From: Ochromonas danica
Lineage: Eukaryota; Sar; Chrysophyceae; Chromulinales; Chromulinaceae
NCBI GenBank assembly: GCA_015146655.1
Contig: VKHL01000016.1
Span: forward strand, 196,752-260,751
DNA: 64,000 nt
Direction: 5' to 3'
Shown here one piece after another: positions 10,786-20,409 of the stretch. Under the pieces are notes generated by a model. It was not told where the DNA came from, ran no database searches, and saw only the letters and a list, made by a program, of their open reading frames with translations. The stretch's first letter is position 1; every line of letters begins with the position of its first letter. The position numbers and the translations under genes were made by a program.

Positions 10786-12254
10786 ATGATGGCGATGAGG
10801 ACTTCATCAACATTGAGCATTCATGTGGGTCCTAAAGCCCATCATATAGGATCTCTTTTATGGGACATTCGATTCAGTGACAAAGAGTATTTGGATAGCA
10901 TTGATCGATGCTATGGCTTGTCTCCTCCTAAGTGTGTCTTTGTTGACCAGGTCGAGTCCTGGAGGATGTTCGAGCAAGATCTTGAAGATCCTTACGCTAC
11001 AACTCAAGAGAGCCTATCCTCGTGGTCTGGTAACGTTCAGACAGTCCAACGCATCAAAAGCCATCAACCCGCGTCAGAAAGCAGTGGAAATGAATGGAGG
11101 CGGAGAAGTACTGCTGCCTTGCATGACAAAAGCAAGCTGAAGCTTTCGACTTATGGTACCGATATCGAAGGAGAAAAGTGGATATCACTGGAAGTTTTGG
11201 ATCGACTTCGCTATTTCGCGGAAGCAAGTGATGCCGTGGATTGCATCGACATCCACCTCGACCCACTGATGATGGCCTTGCTACCAGACATCATGGACGA
11301 GATCGATGCGGACTTCGGTTCTCTTGTCACTCCTCTGTGGGTATTTGACTCATTTGAAGATTCTGCTAGGAGTATTCAGGCTCTACAGCTCGCTCAACGA
11401 GTCTCTCTATTGGTTCCAGTGCAACAAGCGGATCCTCTCGATCCCGACGGAACTGACCTTGATAGACTGGCTCTTCGACAGGCCCTGGCTCTTCATATTG
11501 CAACCTCACACCGTTTATCGACCAGTGGGGGCATAGGTAATGCTGAATGGTGTGCCGCATCTACTTATCAGGGTTCGCTGACGATCTGCTCATTGGAAGA
11601 GTTCCTTTGCTGGCAGTCAGCAGGTCGGACTAACACGGAGTCTTTTGGAGACCAAATCCTTTCCTCTTTCAGCCGGGATGTATCTCCTTCAACGATCAAT
11701 CCCTTTGCTAAGTCTCACGCTCCTTGGTCCGCTGGGGGAGTTACTTTGACGAATGTTGTGAGTGTGAGGGGCGGCAGCTCTACAGGTGAGTTTCCACTTA
11801 AAACACCATCCTCATCTATATTAATTAATTCATTCATTCTACTGACTCTAATCATCAGAGCTTGCGGCAGCCTTGTTTCGGAAGTGCTTTACGTCTAATT
11901 TCCGCCTTAGCTATTGCTCGCAGTTGTCGGGGACCTTGTCAGTGAAGTAAGTTTGATCTATCTTGCTGAATCCACAGAGTGAAGTCTCATTGCTCTATTT
12001 TGGATAGAGGTGATCTTCTATGCGATTCATATAACCCGGATGACGCCCTATCTCCGTCAAATATGATTACTCTGGAAGGTGGTGCAGCATCCGTCGGCAC
12101 TCAGACCGCCACTGCCAATTATCTGCAACGCTTGCTCTGGGAAAACAAAGCGAAGAAGCATCGCGGTGGCGATCTGGGAGATCTTGAAGATGAGGTGTTT
12201 GAGTTCATCTCTTCTAAAGCAGAGTGTTACGGAAACTTAGATGCTCTGATCTGA
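10786..12254 (+). CDS. Misato/DML1-like protein candidate (tubulin-like fold)
   Basis: Proposed exons 10786-11785, 11859-11946 and 12008-12254, with introns of 73 and 61 nt, 444 residues. An alternative acceptor at 11977 would make a 31-nt intron in the same frame; the 61-nt form fits the size of other introns here. ATG codons at 10786, 10789 and 10795 are all possible starts. The N-terminal [16 protein letters not shown] resembles the tubulin-like Misato segment II start (G-x-x-A-N-x-x-G-T-H-x-W-N-x-Q), and a later [19 protein letters not shown] region is helical. Misato/DML1 proteins act in mitochondrial distribution and tubulin-related assembly. The similarity is modest and the C-terminal part is unfamiliar, so the name is tentative. 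Confidence 0.55.
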
Positions 12255-12466
12255 AATAATGGAAGAACTTGATCTATCTTTTCTCACACTAGGCCGTAGC
12301 TATACAGCTATGCACTATATACAGCCTCTATTGCCATCCATTAGGACGACCAGTGCCAGGTAGTTTTTACATGTACTCTTGTCTTCTAAGGTCGACAGCG
12401 GGGACGCAGCCTAATCAATTCTTCTTTTTCTTCTCTTCAATCGCCCTCATTGTTCGTCCCTACGAT

Positions 12467-13965
12467 TCAGCAAAAATATTTCAGCACAATTAGAAACTGC
12501 CTGGCAATTGTAATATGAATGAGACTGCACTTTACCATCCAGTCGTAGACAGCATGCATCACAACGGCAAGAGTTACCGTTAAGGCGACAACAACAAATT
12601 TAAGCCCCAACATCACTAACGATTGTTTCGCACGTCTAGCAACACCACGACGATACCAATGAAGAAGATCAGCTACCACTGTTGCATATGTGTATGCTTT
12701 GACCTCCTTCAAACCTTCCTGACCCAGTCGCTGCAAAAGTTCGCGATCATCTTTCAATTTCTGGAGAAATTGGGCAGCATCAGAGCCATCCTTAGGGCGA
12801 AAGAGATACCCAGTCTGATCATGTCGCACAGTGTCTTCAAAGCCTTGAGTTCGAGGAACAACAACGGGTAATCCACAAGCAAAAGCCTCTAATACAGTAT
12901 TTCCTAATGTTTCGAACTCTGAGGCAGAGACATGCACATCAGCAGATGCATATACCTCAGCAAGCTCAGGGTGCGATAGAAAACGCGGCTTGCAGTAAAC
13001 ACCCTGTTCAGCACCGTGTAGGGAGGCATACTTCTCAGCTAGCGGACCATCACCCACAACCGCCAAGTAACTTTTACGAGTTCCTGAGAGCTTTTTGATG
13101 GCCTCAATAAGAATATCTAAGCGCTTTTCTTCAGAGATGCGACCAACATAGACGCAGAGGAAGCCTGCTGGGTCTCCAAAAGTCAATTCAGACCGAAGGG
13201 CACTACAAGAAAGTAACAATCGTTGTTAGCAACGCAAGGGCAAACTTCCAAACAATGAACTAACTCTCGTTGCTTGCTGGGGCTAAATACTTGGTGGTCA
13301 ACCGCTGTGATCAAAACGTGGTCACAGAAAACTGCATGAGTGGCAAGCTTCCGCTACATTGCAGACAGCGAAGATGATTAAGCGGTGTTGGCTGTAGATG
13401 AGAGAAGAAGTGAGGAGCTCACTTTAAACGATGGCGAAGTGGTCGCTACAGCATCCAAAAGGAAAGAGTCTGTAGCCTCTTTCACAAGAACAAACCATTC
13501 TTGGAAGAAGAAAGCGCCATGAGTACGCAATAAGTCAATGATGTCTGTATGAAAGGAACCCAAGACAGGAATTCCCAGCAGCAGACCCGCCAAGACAAAG
13601 CAATGCGAATATGCATCTGCCACGATATGAATCGCCTACAGAAAGGATGGTGAGAAACGAGGGAGACCAAGTTCAGCATACTAGTATTAGTTTACCTCGG
13701 GCTGGAATCTTTTGAGGGCAGCGATGATTCTCAGCAACGACTGGCAGGTAGGTTTGGCAACCTTCTTGGCAGGATAGGCAGGGAAAACCATATGATCAAG
13801 AGTAACCACAGTGGTGTCAGCAGGAATATCTAAAGGGCTTTCCTCTAAAGTGAAAAGCAGGGTTTCATTTTTGGACAGTGATAATTCATGGAGGATGCCG
13901 GTGAATCTCCGACAAACACCATCAATAGAAGGAGCAATGGAGTGAGAATAGACTGCCACTTTCAT
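12467..13965 (-). CDS. GT4-family glycosyltransferase, SQD2-like (sulfolipid synthase type)
   Basis: Exons (minus) 13965-13696, 13635-13423, 13353-13265 and 13202-12467; introns of 60, 69 and 62 nt; 435 residues. The N-terminal domain starts MKVAVYSHSIAPSIDGVCRR, matching the first strand of GT4 enzymes. The third exon supplies VLITAVDHQVFSPS, the usual G-VD-x-x-x-F-x-P motif. The C-terminal domain has VYVGRISEEKRLDILIEAIK, VVGDGPL and the donor-binding SEFETLGNTVLEAFACGLPVV. Overall order and motifs match plant and algal SQD2, which makes the plastid lipid sulfoquinovosyldiacylglycerol. There is an added C-terminal membrane span (about GLKFVVVALTVTLAVVM) not usual in SQD2. No plastid presequence is visible on this start, so a mannosyltransferase-like role is an alternative. 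Confidence 0.8.
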
Positions 13966-14213
13966 ATCTTGTCTCCTTCTCTATTCACGATGAATGTTGG
14001 CGATTCCTGGCGGTGATTGACAAACTGTGATTGTCACTCGAAGACGCGACAGGGGCGCGGGTGGTAAAAATGGTAAATTGTGGCAAAGTTTGCGGGTCCA
14101 ACTGACTGGCTAGAGTATTTAGGGTATTGTTGTGTCTTGTTGAATATTATTATTATTTACAGCAGTCTTGTGCCAAAGGTGCGATCTATCAAAAGTTAAG
14201 CTAAAAATTTTAA

Positions 14214-15183
14214 TTATTGGGCTTTAGGGAGAATAGTCCGAAGTGCAGTTGATGTCTTGCTTAGAGCCATGAAAGTGACCACAGAGCTTAGGCTCACGGA
14301 ATTATTCAAACGATCCATATCATGCCCACCTTCCACGACACCCCATATTTCAACTTGAAACTCCTCTTCTAAGCGAGAGGCAATCTTGACCTGATCCAGA
14401 GAAAGTGCCCGGGAAATAGTCGCCAAACCTAGCACGAGGGACTTGCACTCCATAGTAGCGCTCTGCAAGCACGTCAATGTGAAGTGATCCATACCCTCCA
14501 AGAGATTGCTCACTTTATCAACTACTTCCTGAGGATGATCAATACGCCTGGCCATCTCGGTCGTGGTCTGCAGGCGTATATCCAATAGCGAATTAAGCCA
14601 TTCAACAGCAGGCTGAAGAGAATCCTTCTGCTTCTTGAATAAGATACGATCCCCTTCGTGTGTAAAGAAGAGAGAGGAATCCGTGTGGAGATACTTTAGG
14701 CAGTTGGCAATTGTGACTGAGGGGTCCAAGGAAACTTGATCGATCGCTGTGCTTGCAAGGGTCATCAATGGCATGGTAACAGGCTCAATGCCTTTGCGAG
14801 CATCCGTTTGCGCATCCCATTCAGCCGCGATACCGAGCGCAAGCTCGTAGGTGGGCAGGTGGAGATTGTTCCTCGCTGGAGTTCGCAAAGTCTTTCCATC
14901 AAGCTGCACAGCAAACTGGGACAAAGAAGGAGTCAGAGCTATCAAGTACACAAGAGAGGAAAACAAACTAAAGTCATGCCTTATCCTGCTCGATTTGCTT
15001 CACTCCAACCATCTTGTAGAAGCGCTTGCGGCCGGCGAAGCTCTGGTGGGTGAGAGGAGCTGCCGAGGTAAGACTCAAAGCCTCCACCTTGTTCAGGAGC
15101 TTCTGACGAGCCAAGTCAGTGGCTGACTGAGAGAATCGACGAATCAGCGGCAGAAGAAAGGTCTTGTTGCTCCGCATTGACAT
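14214..15183 (-). CDS. ATP12: ATP12, mitochondrial F1-ATPase assembly chaperone
   Basis: Exons (minus) 15183-14980 and 14915-14214, 301 residues. Exon 1 begins with a basic, Ser-rich mitochondrial presequence (MSMRSNKTFLLPLIRRFSQS) and ends with GRKRFYKMVGVKQIE, the conserved entry to the ATP12 domain. Exon 2 has FAVQLDGKTLRTPARN, ALGIAAEWDAQ and the late CKSLVLGLA region. The join needs a GC donor (AAG|GCATGA) with a CAG acceptor, a 64-nt phase-0 GC-AG intron; the unspliced frame hits TGA two codons after the donor. ATP12 binds the F1 alpha subunit in the matrix before it joins beta. Head to head with the MORN gene. Confidence 0.93.
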
Positions 15184-15387
15184 TTTGTTTCTTTTTCTGG
15201 TGGGTGTGGAGATGTCTCTATTACTGCTTGCGAGGGAAAAACAAGTCAAATCCGAATCAGAATCGCGTTTCTCTGCAACCGCCGTTTGCTGCTTGACTGC
15301 TTTGGGTTTTGGATAGCTTTTGACCTGATTCAAATCAAAGCCACACCAACTCTTTCCTCGACTGAGTTCGAGGTATAACATTCCAAA
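15184..15387. promoter_or_regulatory. Bidirectional promoter region, ATP12 / MORN gene
   Basis: 204 bp between divergent start codons. No clear named element is seen. Confidence 0.45.
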
Positions 15388-16931
15388 ATGGAGTACCAAG
15401 GACAAATTTTAGATGGCCAGATGCATGGCCATGGCAAGCTCAAGTACGAAAATGGGGAATATTACGATGGAGAGTGGTACAAAGGTACTGAGTAGATACT
15501 GACTGACTCATCCTCCCTGGATCGACCTTGCCTGGTCTCATTTGTGCCCCATATAACCACTTATCTTTATTAGGGAAGCGTCATGGACGAGGCGAGTACG
15601 TCTACAATGATGGCACAAAGTTCATTGGCACCTGGGACAATGACCGGATCCATGGCGAGGGAACTAGCATCTACCCCAACGGGAATAAGTCAGTATCTAC
15701 CCGACCTTTCTGCTTGACTATATTATCCAGGTGACCTTTTCTCTGCTGGCTTTCAGGTACACTGGCGAGTGGAGCAATGGCAGAATAAATGGCAAAGGTC
15801 AGAAGGGGGTTGATGGCTTTTCTCTTATCTCTTCATTCTTATGATCCTCTCAATACCATGCATGAACTAGGTACCATCTACTTGGCGAATGGGGACAAGT
15901 ATCATGGCGATTGGAAAGATGGTCGTCGCCATGGCATTGGCACGTACTTCTACAGGCAAGTTGCCTAACAATAGTCCTTCATCCTTAAGATATGCTCGTG
16001 GTAACCAGTTCTTTTGCAGTGATGGTGACCGATATGAGGGTGAGTGGCGAAATGATGAGCGACATGGTCGTGGCACCATGTTTTATGGCGCGGAGGTCGA
16101 TCCTAAAACGTTGCAGTCCGTAGCCGTGGAAAAGTATGAAGGCGATTGGGTTGATGGCAAAATGCACGGCCGTGGCACCTACTACTACAGCGATGGCTCT
16201 GTTTATGATGGATCTTGGGTAGAGGGCAAAATGGAGGGAAAAGGTGTTTTCCTCTATCCCAATGGCAATAAGTATGAGGGAGAATATTATGTGAGCTCCC
16301 ACTTTCTATTTTTGCCTATAAAACTGTGAATGTTACTGTTAATTGTTATTGTTCTCCACTAGAATGATTGCAAAGAAGGCTATGGTGTTCTCTACTACAA
16401 GAACGGAGAGCGCTACGAGGGGCAGTGGAAGGAGAACCTGGCGCATGGGCAAGGCATGCTCGTTTATGCGGACGGTGACAAATATGTCGGCGACTGGGTT
16501 TATGGCAAGAAGTCAGGCCATGGAGAACTTCTTTACGCTAATGGAGACAAATTTAGTGGGAATTGGTTGGATGACAAGGCTTCGGGTCATGGCCGGCTGG
16601 ATTATTGCAATGGTGATATCTACGACGGCCAATGGGAACGAGACTATCGCCATGGTGGGTAATGACTGCTTCCTCTGCTGCAGGAAGTAGCAACTAATGA
16701 ATAATGACCGCACACTTTTTCAATGCTATAATAGGATGGGGAAAGTTCACCTCGAATGAGACAGGCATGGTCTATGAGGGCTATTGGAAGGAAGGCAAGA
16801 AGAGCGGGAGCGGTACTCTCTTTCTGGGCAATGGCGATTGTTTCTCGGGCGAGTGGATGGAAGGAGTTCTTGATGGACCTGTTTCTTACAAGTTTACTGA
16901 GCGCTCTCCTTGGAACGACCCTGAATACTAA
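15388..16931 (+). CDS. MORN-repeat protein, about 15 repeats
   Basis: Seven exons: 15388-15484, 15574-15688, 15757-15797, 15871-15955, 16020-16290, 16363-16654, 16735-16931; 365 residues. Nearly the whole chain is MORN repeats of about 23 residues (for example NGDKYHGDWKDGRRHGIGTY, DGDRYEGEWRNDERHGRGT, NGERYEGQWKENLAHGQG); I count about 15, with a short insertion after the fifth. The fourth intron (15956-16019) has a perfect GC-type donor, AG|GCAAGT, and splicing it rebuilds a repeat (TYFYS|DGDRYEG). Proteins made only of MORN repeats occur in cilia (radial-spoke RSPH1 type) and as membrane-linked scaffolds; which applies here cannot be read from sequence. No membrane span or signal peptide. 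Confidence 0.93.
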
Positions 16932-17178
16932 GCTGCTCTGTGTAATGTAAAAACAACCCGCTGTGTCAACAAAATGGCGGGCATCACCTGCTATGCCGAA
17001 TTAAAGTAAACCCTTTGTACTATCTATGTTGTAGTTAATTTAAACAGTGAGCTGGTGGGTCTTCTTTTGTCGTCACGAGGAAGGGAAAACCTTAGACAGC
17101 AATAAGATCAAATCAAAGAGAGATCAAATCAAGTCAAAAAGGATGAGGTTGTAGACAGATAGAGGAGAGGAGGGTAGA

Positions 17179-17803
17179 TCAGTCTGCAGCTGCGTGCTGG
17201 TGCTCCTCCATGTCGATGCTGTGCATCACAAAGCTGCCTCTGTCAGGGGCCCCACCATTATCTAGCAGCTGATCAACTACCTCACCAGTTAGCTGAAGCT
17301 CATGGCGGAGGTTATTTTCATGCTGCCTGTTGTTGTGATGAGGGGTTAGACTTTTAGCCTGCAAATGTCGAGCGCGATAATGAGAGCGCACAGTGTACTC
17401 GCTAAGTCGACCCTACAGAAAACGGTAAACAAGGGAAACAAATCACACTCAGTCTTGCAAACGGCGCTGGCCTCTCAGTGCAGCTCACCTTAAACGTGCG
17501 ATGAATGGCCATGCGCAAGGCATACTTGGAGTCCGAGCTCCATGATCCCTCCACCACCTCCCCTTCTGACGACAAAAATCTGATGTCGCCAGTCCAAGTG
17601 AGTTGCACGAGGGAGTGGATTATTTCATTGTTGACGATCTCGGTGAGGCGGAAAGTGCGATCGGTTAACAACGACTGCTGGGCAAGCGGGTCACGAGGCA
17701 TGGATGACATCCTCCGCGTCCTTATTGCCATAGATAAAGACGCTGGTAGAAGCAGGAGAAAGAGAAAGAGAATGTGCAGATAGTGCAAAGAGCTTGCTGG
17801 CAT
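17179..17803 (-). CDS. Small protein with N-terminal signal peptide, function unknown
   Basis: Exons (minus) 17803-17489 and 17412-17179, joined through a 76-nt phase-0 intron with GT..AG ends; 182 residues. The first ATG of the frame is at 17803. It opens with a long hydrophobic core (MPASSLHYLHILFLFLLLL, then PASLSMA), a clear signal peptide. The middle (LTEIVNNEIIHSLVQLTWTG, then GEVVEGSWSSDSKYALRMA) looks like a small beta-rich domain. The end is Asn/His-rich and acidic (MEEHQHAAAD). I do not recognise the family. It could be secreted or, given the host type, routed to the plastid. Confidence 0.7.
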
Positions 17804-18124
17804 CTTCAACCACACAGCAAACTTGAATGATATTGACAGAATAGTTGAACTTCAAGCTGTCTTCTTCTGGCTTGATCAGAAGCAATCTAGACAGGAAATG
17901 GGAGGGGCAATGGGGAGCGTATCTTGGGATAGCAGCAGAATCGAATGCTGGAATGCGAAGGGAGGTCAGAATGAGAAGTTCTGATCATCCTGACGTTTGC
18001 CATTTGGTCCGCTGAACCACACAACCTGTTTCTTATTGAAAAGCTGTTTCTAGATCTTCCCACGCAACTAGTAATGAGTTAGATGGAAGGGAGAGGCTGA
18101 GTGAACAAATCCTCGTCGAGCATC
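17804..18124. promoter_or_regulatory. Bidirectional upstream region, secreted protein / ARP4
   Basis: A 321-bp gap between divergent start codons. No additional gene or named regulatory motif was recognised. Confidence 0.45.
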
Positions 18125-19663
18125 ATGTCGTCTGCTCAGCAAATGTTGTGTGGAGGTAGGGCTATTCTTTTCTCAAGCATCTGCTAACCTAATTCTCTAG
18201 CAAAATTTCTTGACTGGAGCAGACGAGGTGAACGCCGTTGTGGTGGACCTGGGCAGCCAGTATTGCCGCTTTGGTACTGCGGGGCAGGACTCCCCCAGAC
18301 ACGTCTTCCGCAGCGTAAGTACTACAAATCCCACCTCATACAGCTCCTCTCTGTCCTCTGCTGACGGAGTGCCTCCAGGATATTGCCGTGAGTGGTGAGG
18401 AGAAGCGAGTGGGGGACAACTCCTTCCGCCTTGTGCGTGACCAACTGGAAGCCTATCCTCTGCAGTCCAGTGGTGAGATTCAACCTTTCTCTTTTCTTCA
18501 AAGCTTCTAGCCAATTCACTCATTCACTCTGTTGTGTGATTTGGATAGAGAGGAAGTGGGAAGACATCGAGTTGCTACTGCGCCACGGCCTGCAGCACTG
18601 CATGCGAGTGAACCCCGAAGACTACGCACTCATGCTGTCGCGAAACTGCCTCTTCTCTACTCAAGAAGATCTCCAACATATTCTGGAGATTTCGGTGGAG
18701 AGTCTCTCTGTGCCTGCAGTACAGGCCGTCTCATCGTCCACATTGAGTGCTTTCAGTGCTGGCAGGCCAACAGCGCTCGTGGTCGATCTGGGTGCCTCAG
18801 GTACTTCTGTCGAAGCTGTCATTGATGGGCATACTCTGCGTAGAACGGGTATTCGCTCGCAGGTGGGCGGTCAGTTCGTCGACCTCCTCCTCCTCCATCT
18901 ATTGCAGCAAGAAGGCTATGCAGTGCCGCAGCCATGGTTCTGCAAAACGGGTGCCACAGTACGCGACAGCTTTCGTTTCTTGCATGTGTTTGATATTGTG
19001 CGTGATCTAAAGCACTCGCTGAGCCGAGTGAGTGGTGCCAGCGATGACTATGAGTTACCCGATGGCACGGTGGTTCCCTCATCTTCAACTGCTTTCGCAG
19101 AGCTTTGCGAACAAGCCTACTTTCCTTCTAGTCGATCACCGCAGGCCTCGGTGCTCTTACAAACCTATATTGACCACTCACTGAGCAAAGCTCACTATTT
19201 ATCTCTTGCCAATGCCGCTTCCTCCTCCTCCTCCGCTGGGACTGCCATGGATGTCAACAGAGAGCAGGGTTCCGGACAGCGGAAGCGCAGTCGATCACTG
19301 TTGGAAAGGCCGCTTGAAGCCTTGCGGCCAGAGGCCGAATCTTTGTCAGATCTTATCTATTGCTCGCTTGCGCGGTCTGACAGCGACTACCGCAAAGACT
19401 TGGCAGCCAATATGCTTGTGGTGGGTGGGTGCTCTTTAGCGGAGGGTTTACTGCCTCGCTTACAGAGTGAAATATCTGATATCATGCCTTCCCATGTCAA
19501 GCTTCGTGTCTGCAATCAGCTGGCCACTGAGCGTCAACATGCAGCCTGGTTGGGTGGATCTGTTCTGAGCATTTGCGGCTCCTTCCACCAGCTTTGGGTG
19601 AGTCGACAAGAGTACGAAGAGCAAGGTGCGTCGCGTCTAGTGCAGAGTCGCTTTCTTCGTTAG
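18125..19663 (+). CDS. ARP4: Actin-related protein 4 (ACTL6/BAF53 type)
   Basis: Proposed exons 18125-18155, 18220-18314, 18379-18472 and 18549-19663; introns of 64, 64 and 76 nt; 444 residues. The first acceptor is set at 18219 because it joins MSSAQQMLCG to ADEVNAVVVDLGSQYCRFGT, matching the Arp4 start (GGDEVxAxVxDxGS); another AG at 18200 does not keep frame. The actin fold is complete: TALVVDLGASGTSVEAVIDG (phosphate 2), LVVGGCSLAEGLLPRLQSE, and the end ERQHAAWLGGSVLSICGSFH followed by QLWVSRQEYEEQGA, which matches human ACTL6A closely. A Ser-rich and basic insertion lies before LIYCSLARSD. Arp4 is a nuclear subunit of INO80, SWR1, BAF and NuA4-type chromatin complexes. Confidence 0.93.
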
Positions 19664-19816
19664 GTGTATGAAACGTACTGCGCACCTCTGTATATGTGTA
19701 AGAATACCAGTTGCTACTATCACATCCTTTATTTAATTAATCAGCAGTAATGCCATTGTGGATTCCATGGATTCCATACACTAACCAGAGTATTTTCTCA
19801 AAGAAAGGCATTGATA

Positions 19817-20183
19817 ATGAGTTTCTTCGAGGATTTTAGCGCAAAGCATGAACAATTGAAGAAACGTATTCACTCTTTTCGAATGCCACTGAGCCCCACT
19901 GGCCAACGGATTATGAAGGTGGTCTACTTCAGCATCCCGCTCATCAGCGGCTACTATATCATGAAGGTCAGCTCTCCTCCCCTTCACTTCACTTCACACA
20001 CTTCAGAGAATTATACAGAGGTCGGTAATGGTGTTTGTATTTCAGGCGGCGAAGGAAGAGTCTGAGAGGAACAAGAAGGCCTTTCAACTCGAAAAGCGGC
20101 CGCACGTGCACAGCCAAGAGGTGAAGCAGCAGAACGAGGCGCTGCAGTCGCTGCTTGACAAAGTGAAAGAGAAGAACTTGTGA
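19817..20183 (+). CDS. Small single-pass membrane protein, mitochondrial assembly-factor-like
   Basis: Exons 19817-19966 and 20046-20183 with a 79-nt phase-0 intron; 95 residues. A short basic N-terminus is followed by one membrane span (about residues 34-48, VVYFSIPLISGYYIM) and then a charged helix ending QQNEALQSLLDKVKEKNL. The layout (one span, then a coiled helix facing a compartment) is that of small respiratory-chain assembly factors such as PET100 or PET117, but residue-level similarity is too weak to name it. The coding call itself is supported by the intron and by codon-like composition on both sides. Confidence 0.65.
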
Positions 20184-20409
20184 GCGTCCGCTCTTCTACA
20201 TGTGAATCTTCTGTATAGTTTGAATGCATATTGGGTGAATACAATGGCGTGCTAACATTTGTAGTTTGTTAGCATTAAAGAATAAAAATGTTTGAAGGCA
20301 AGGACGGCATCTCATCATATCATACCACCACATATACCTATGAACAGAGCCCTCAAAATATACATCTACAAGATTCGCACACACAGTCAAGACACAACGC
20401 GGGTGGTGT

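Noticed and set aside
11947-11977. A 31-nt intron in the Misato-like gene
   Set aside because: Another acceptor at 12007 keeps the same phase and gives 61 nt, the usual size here.
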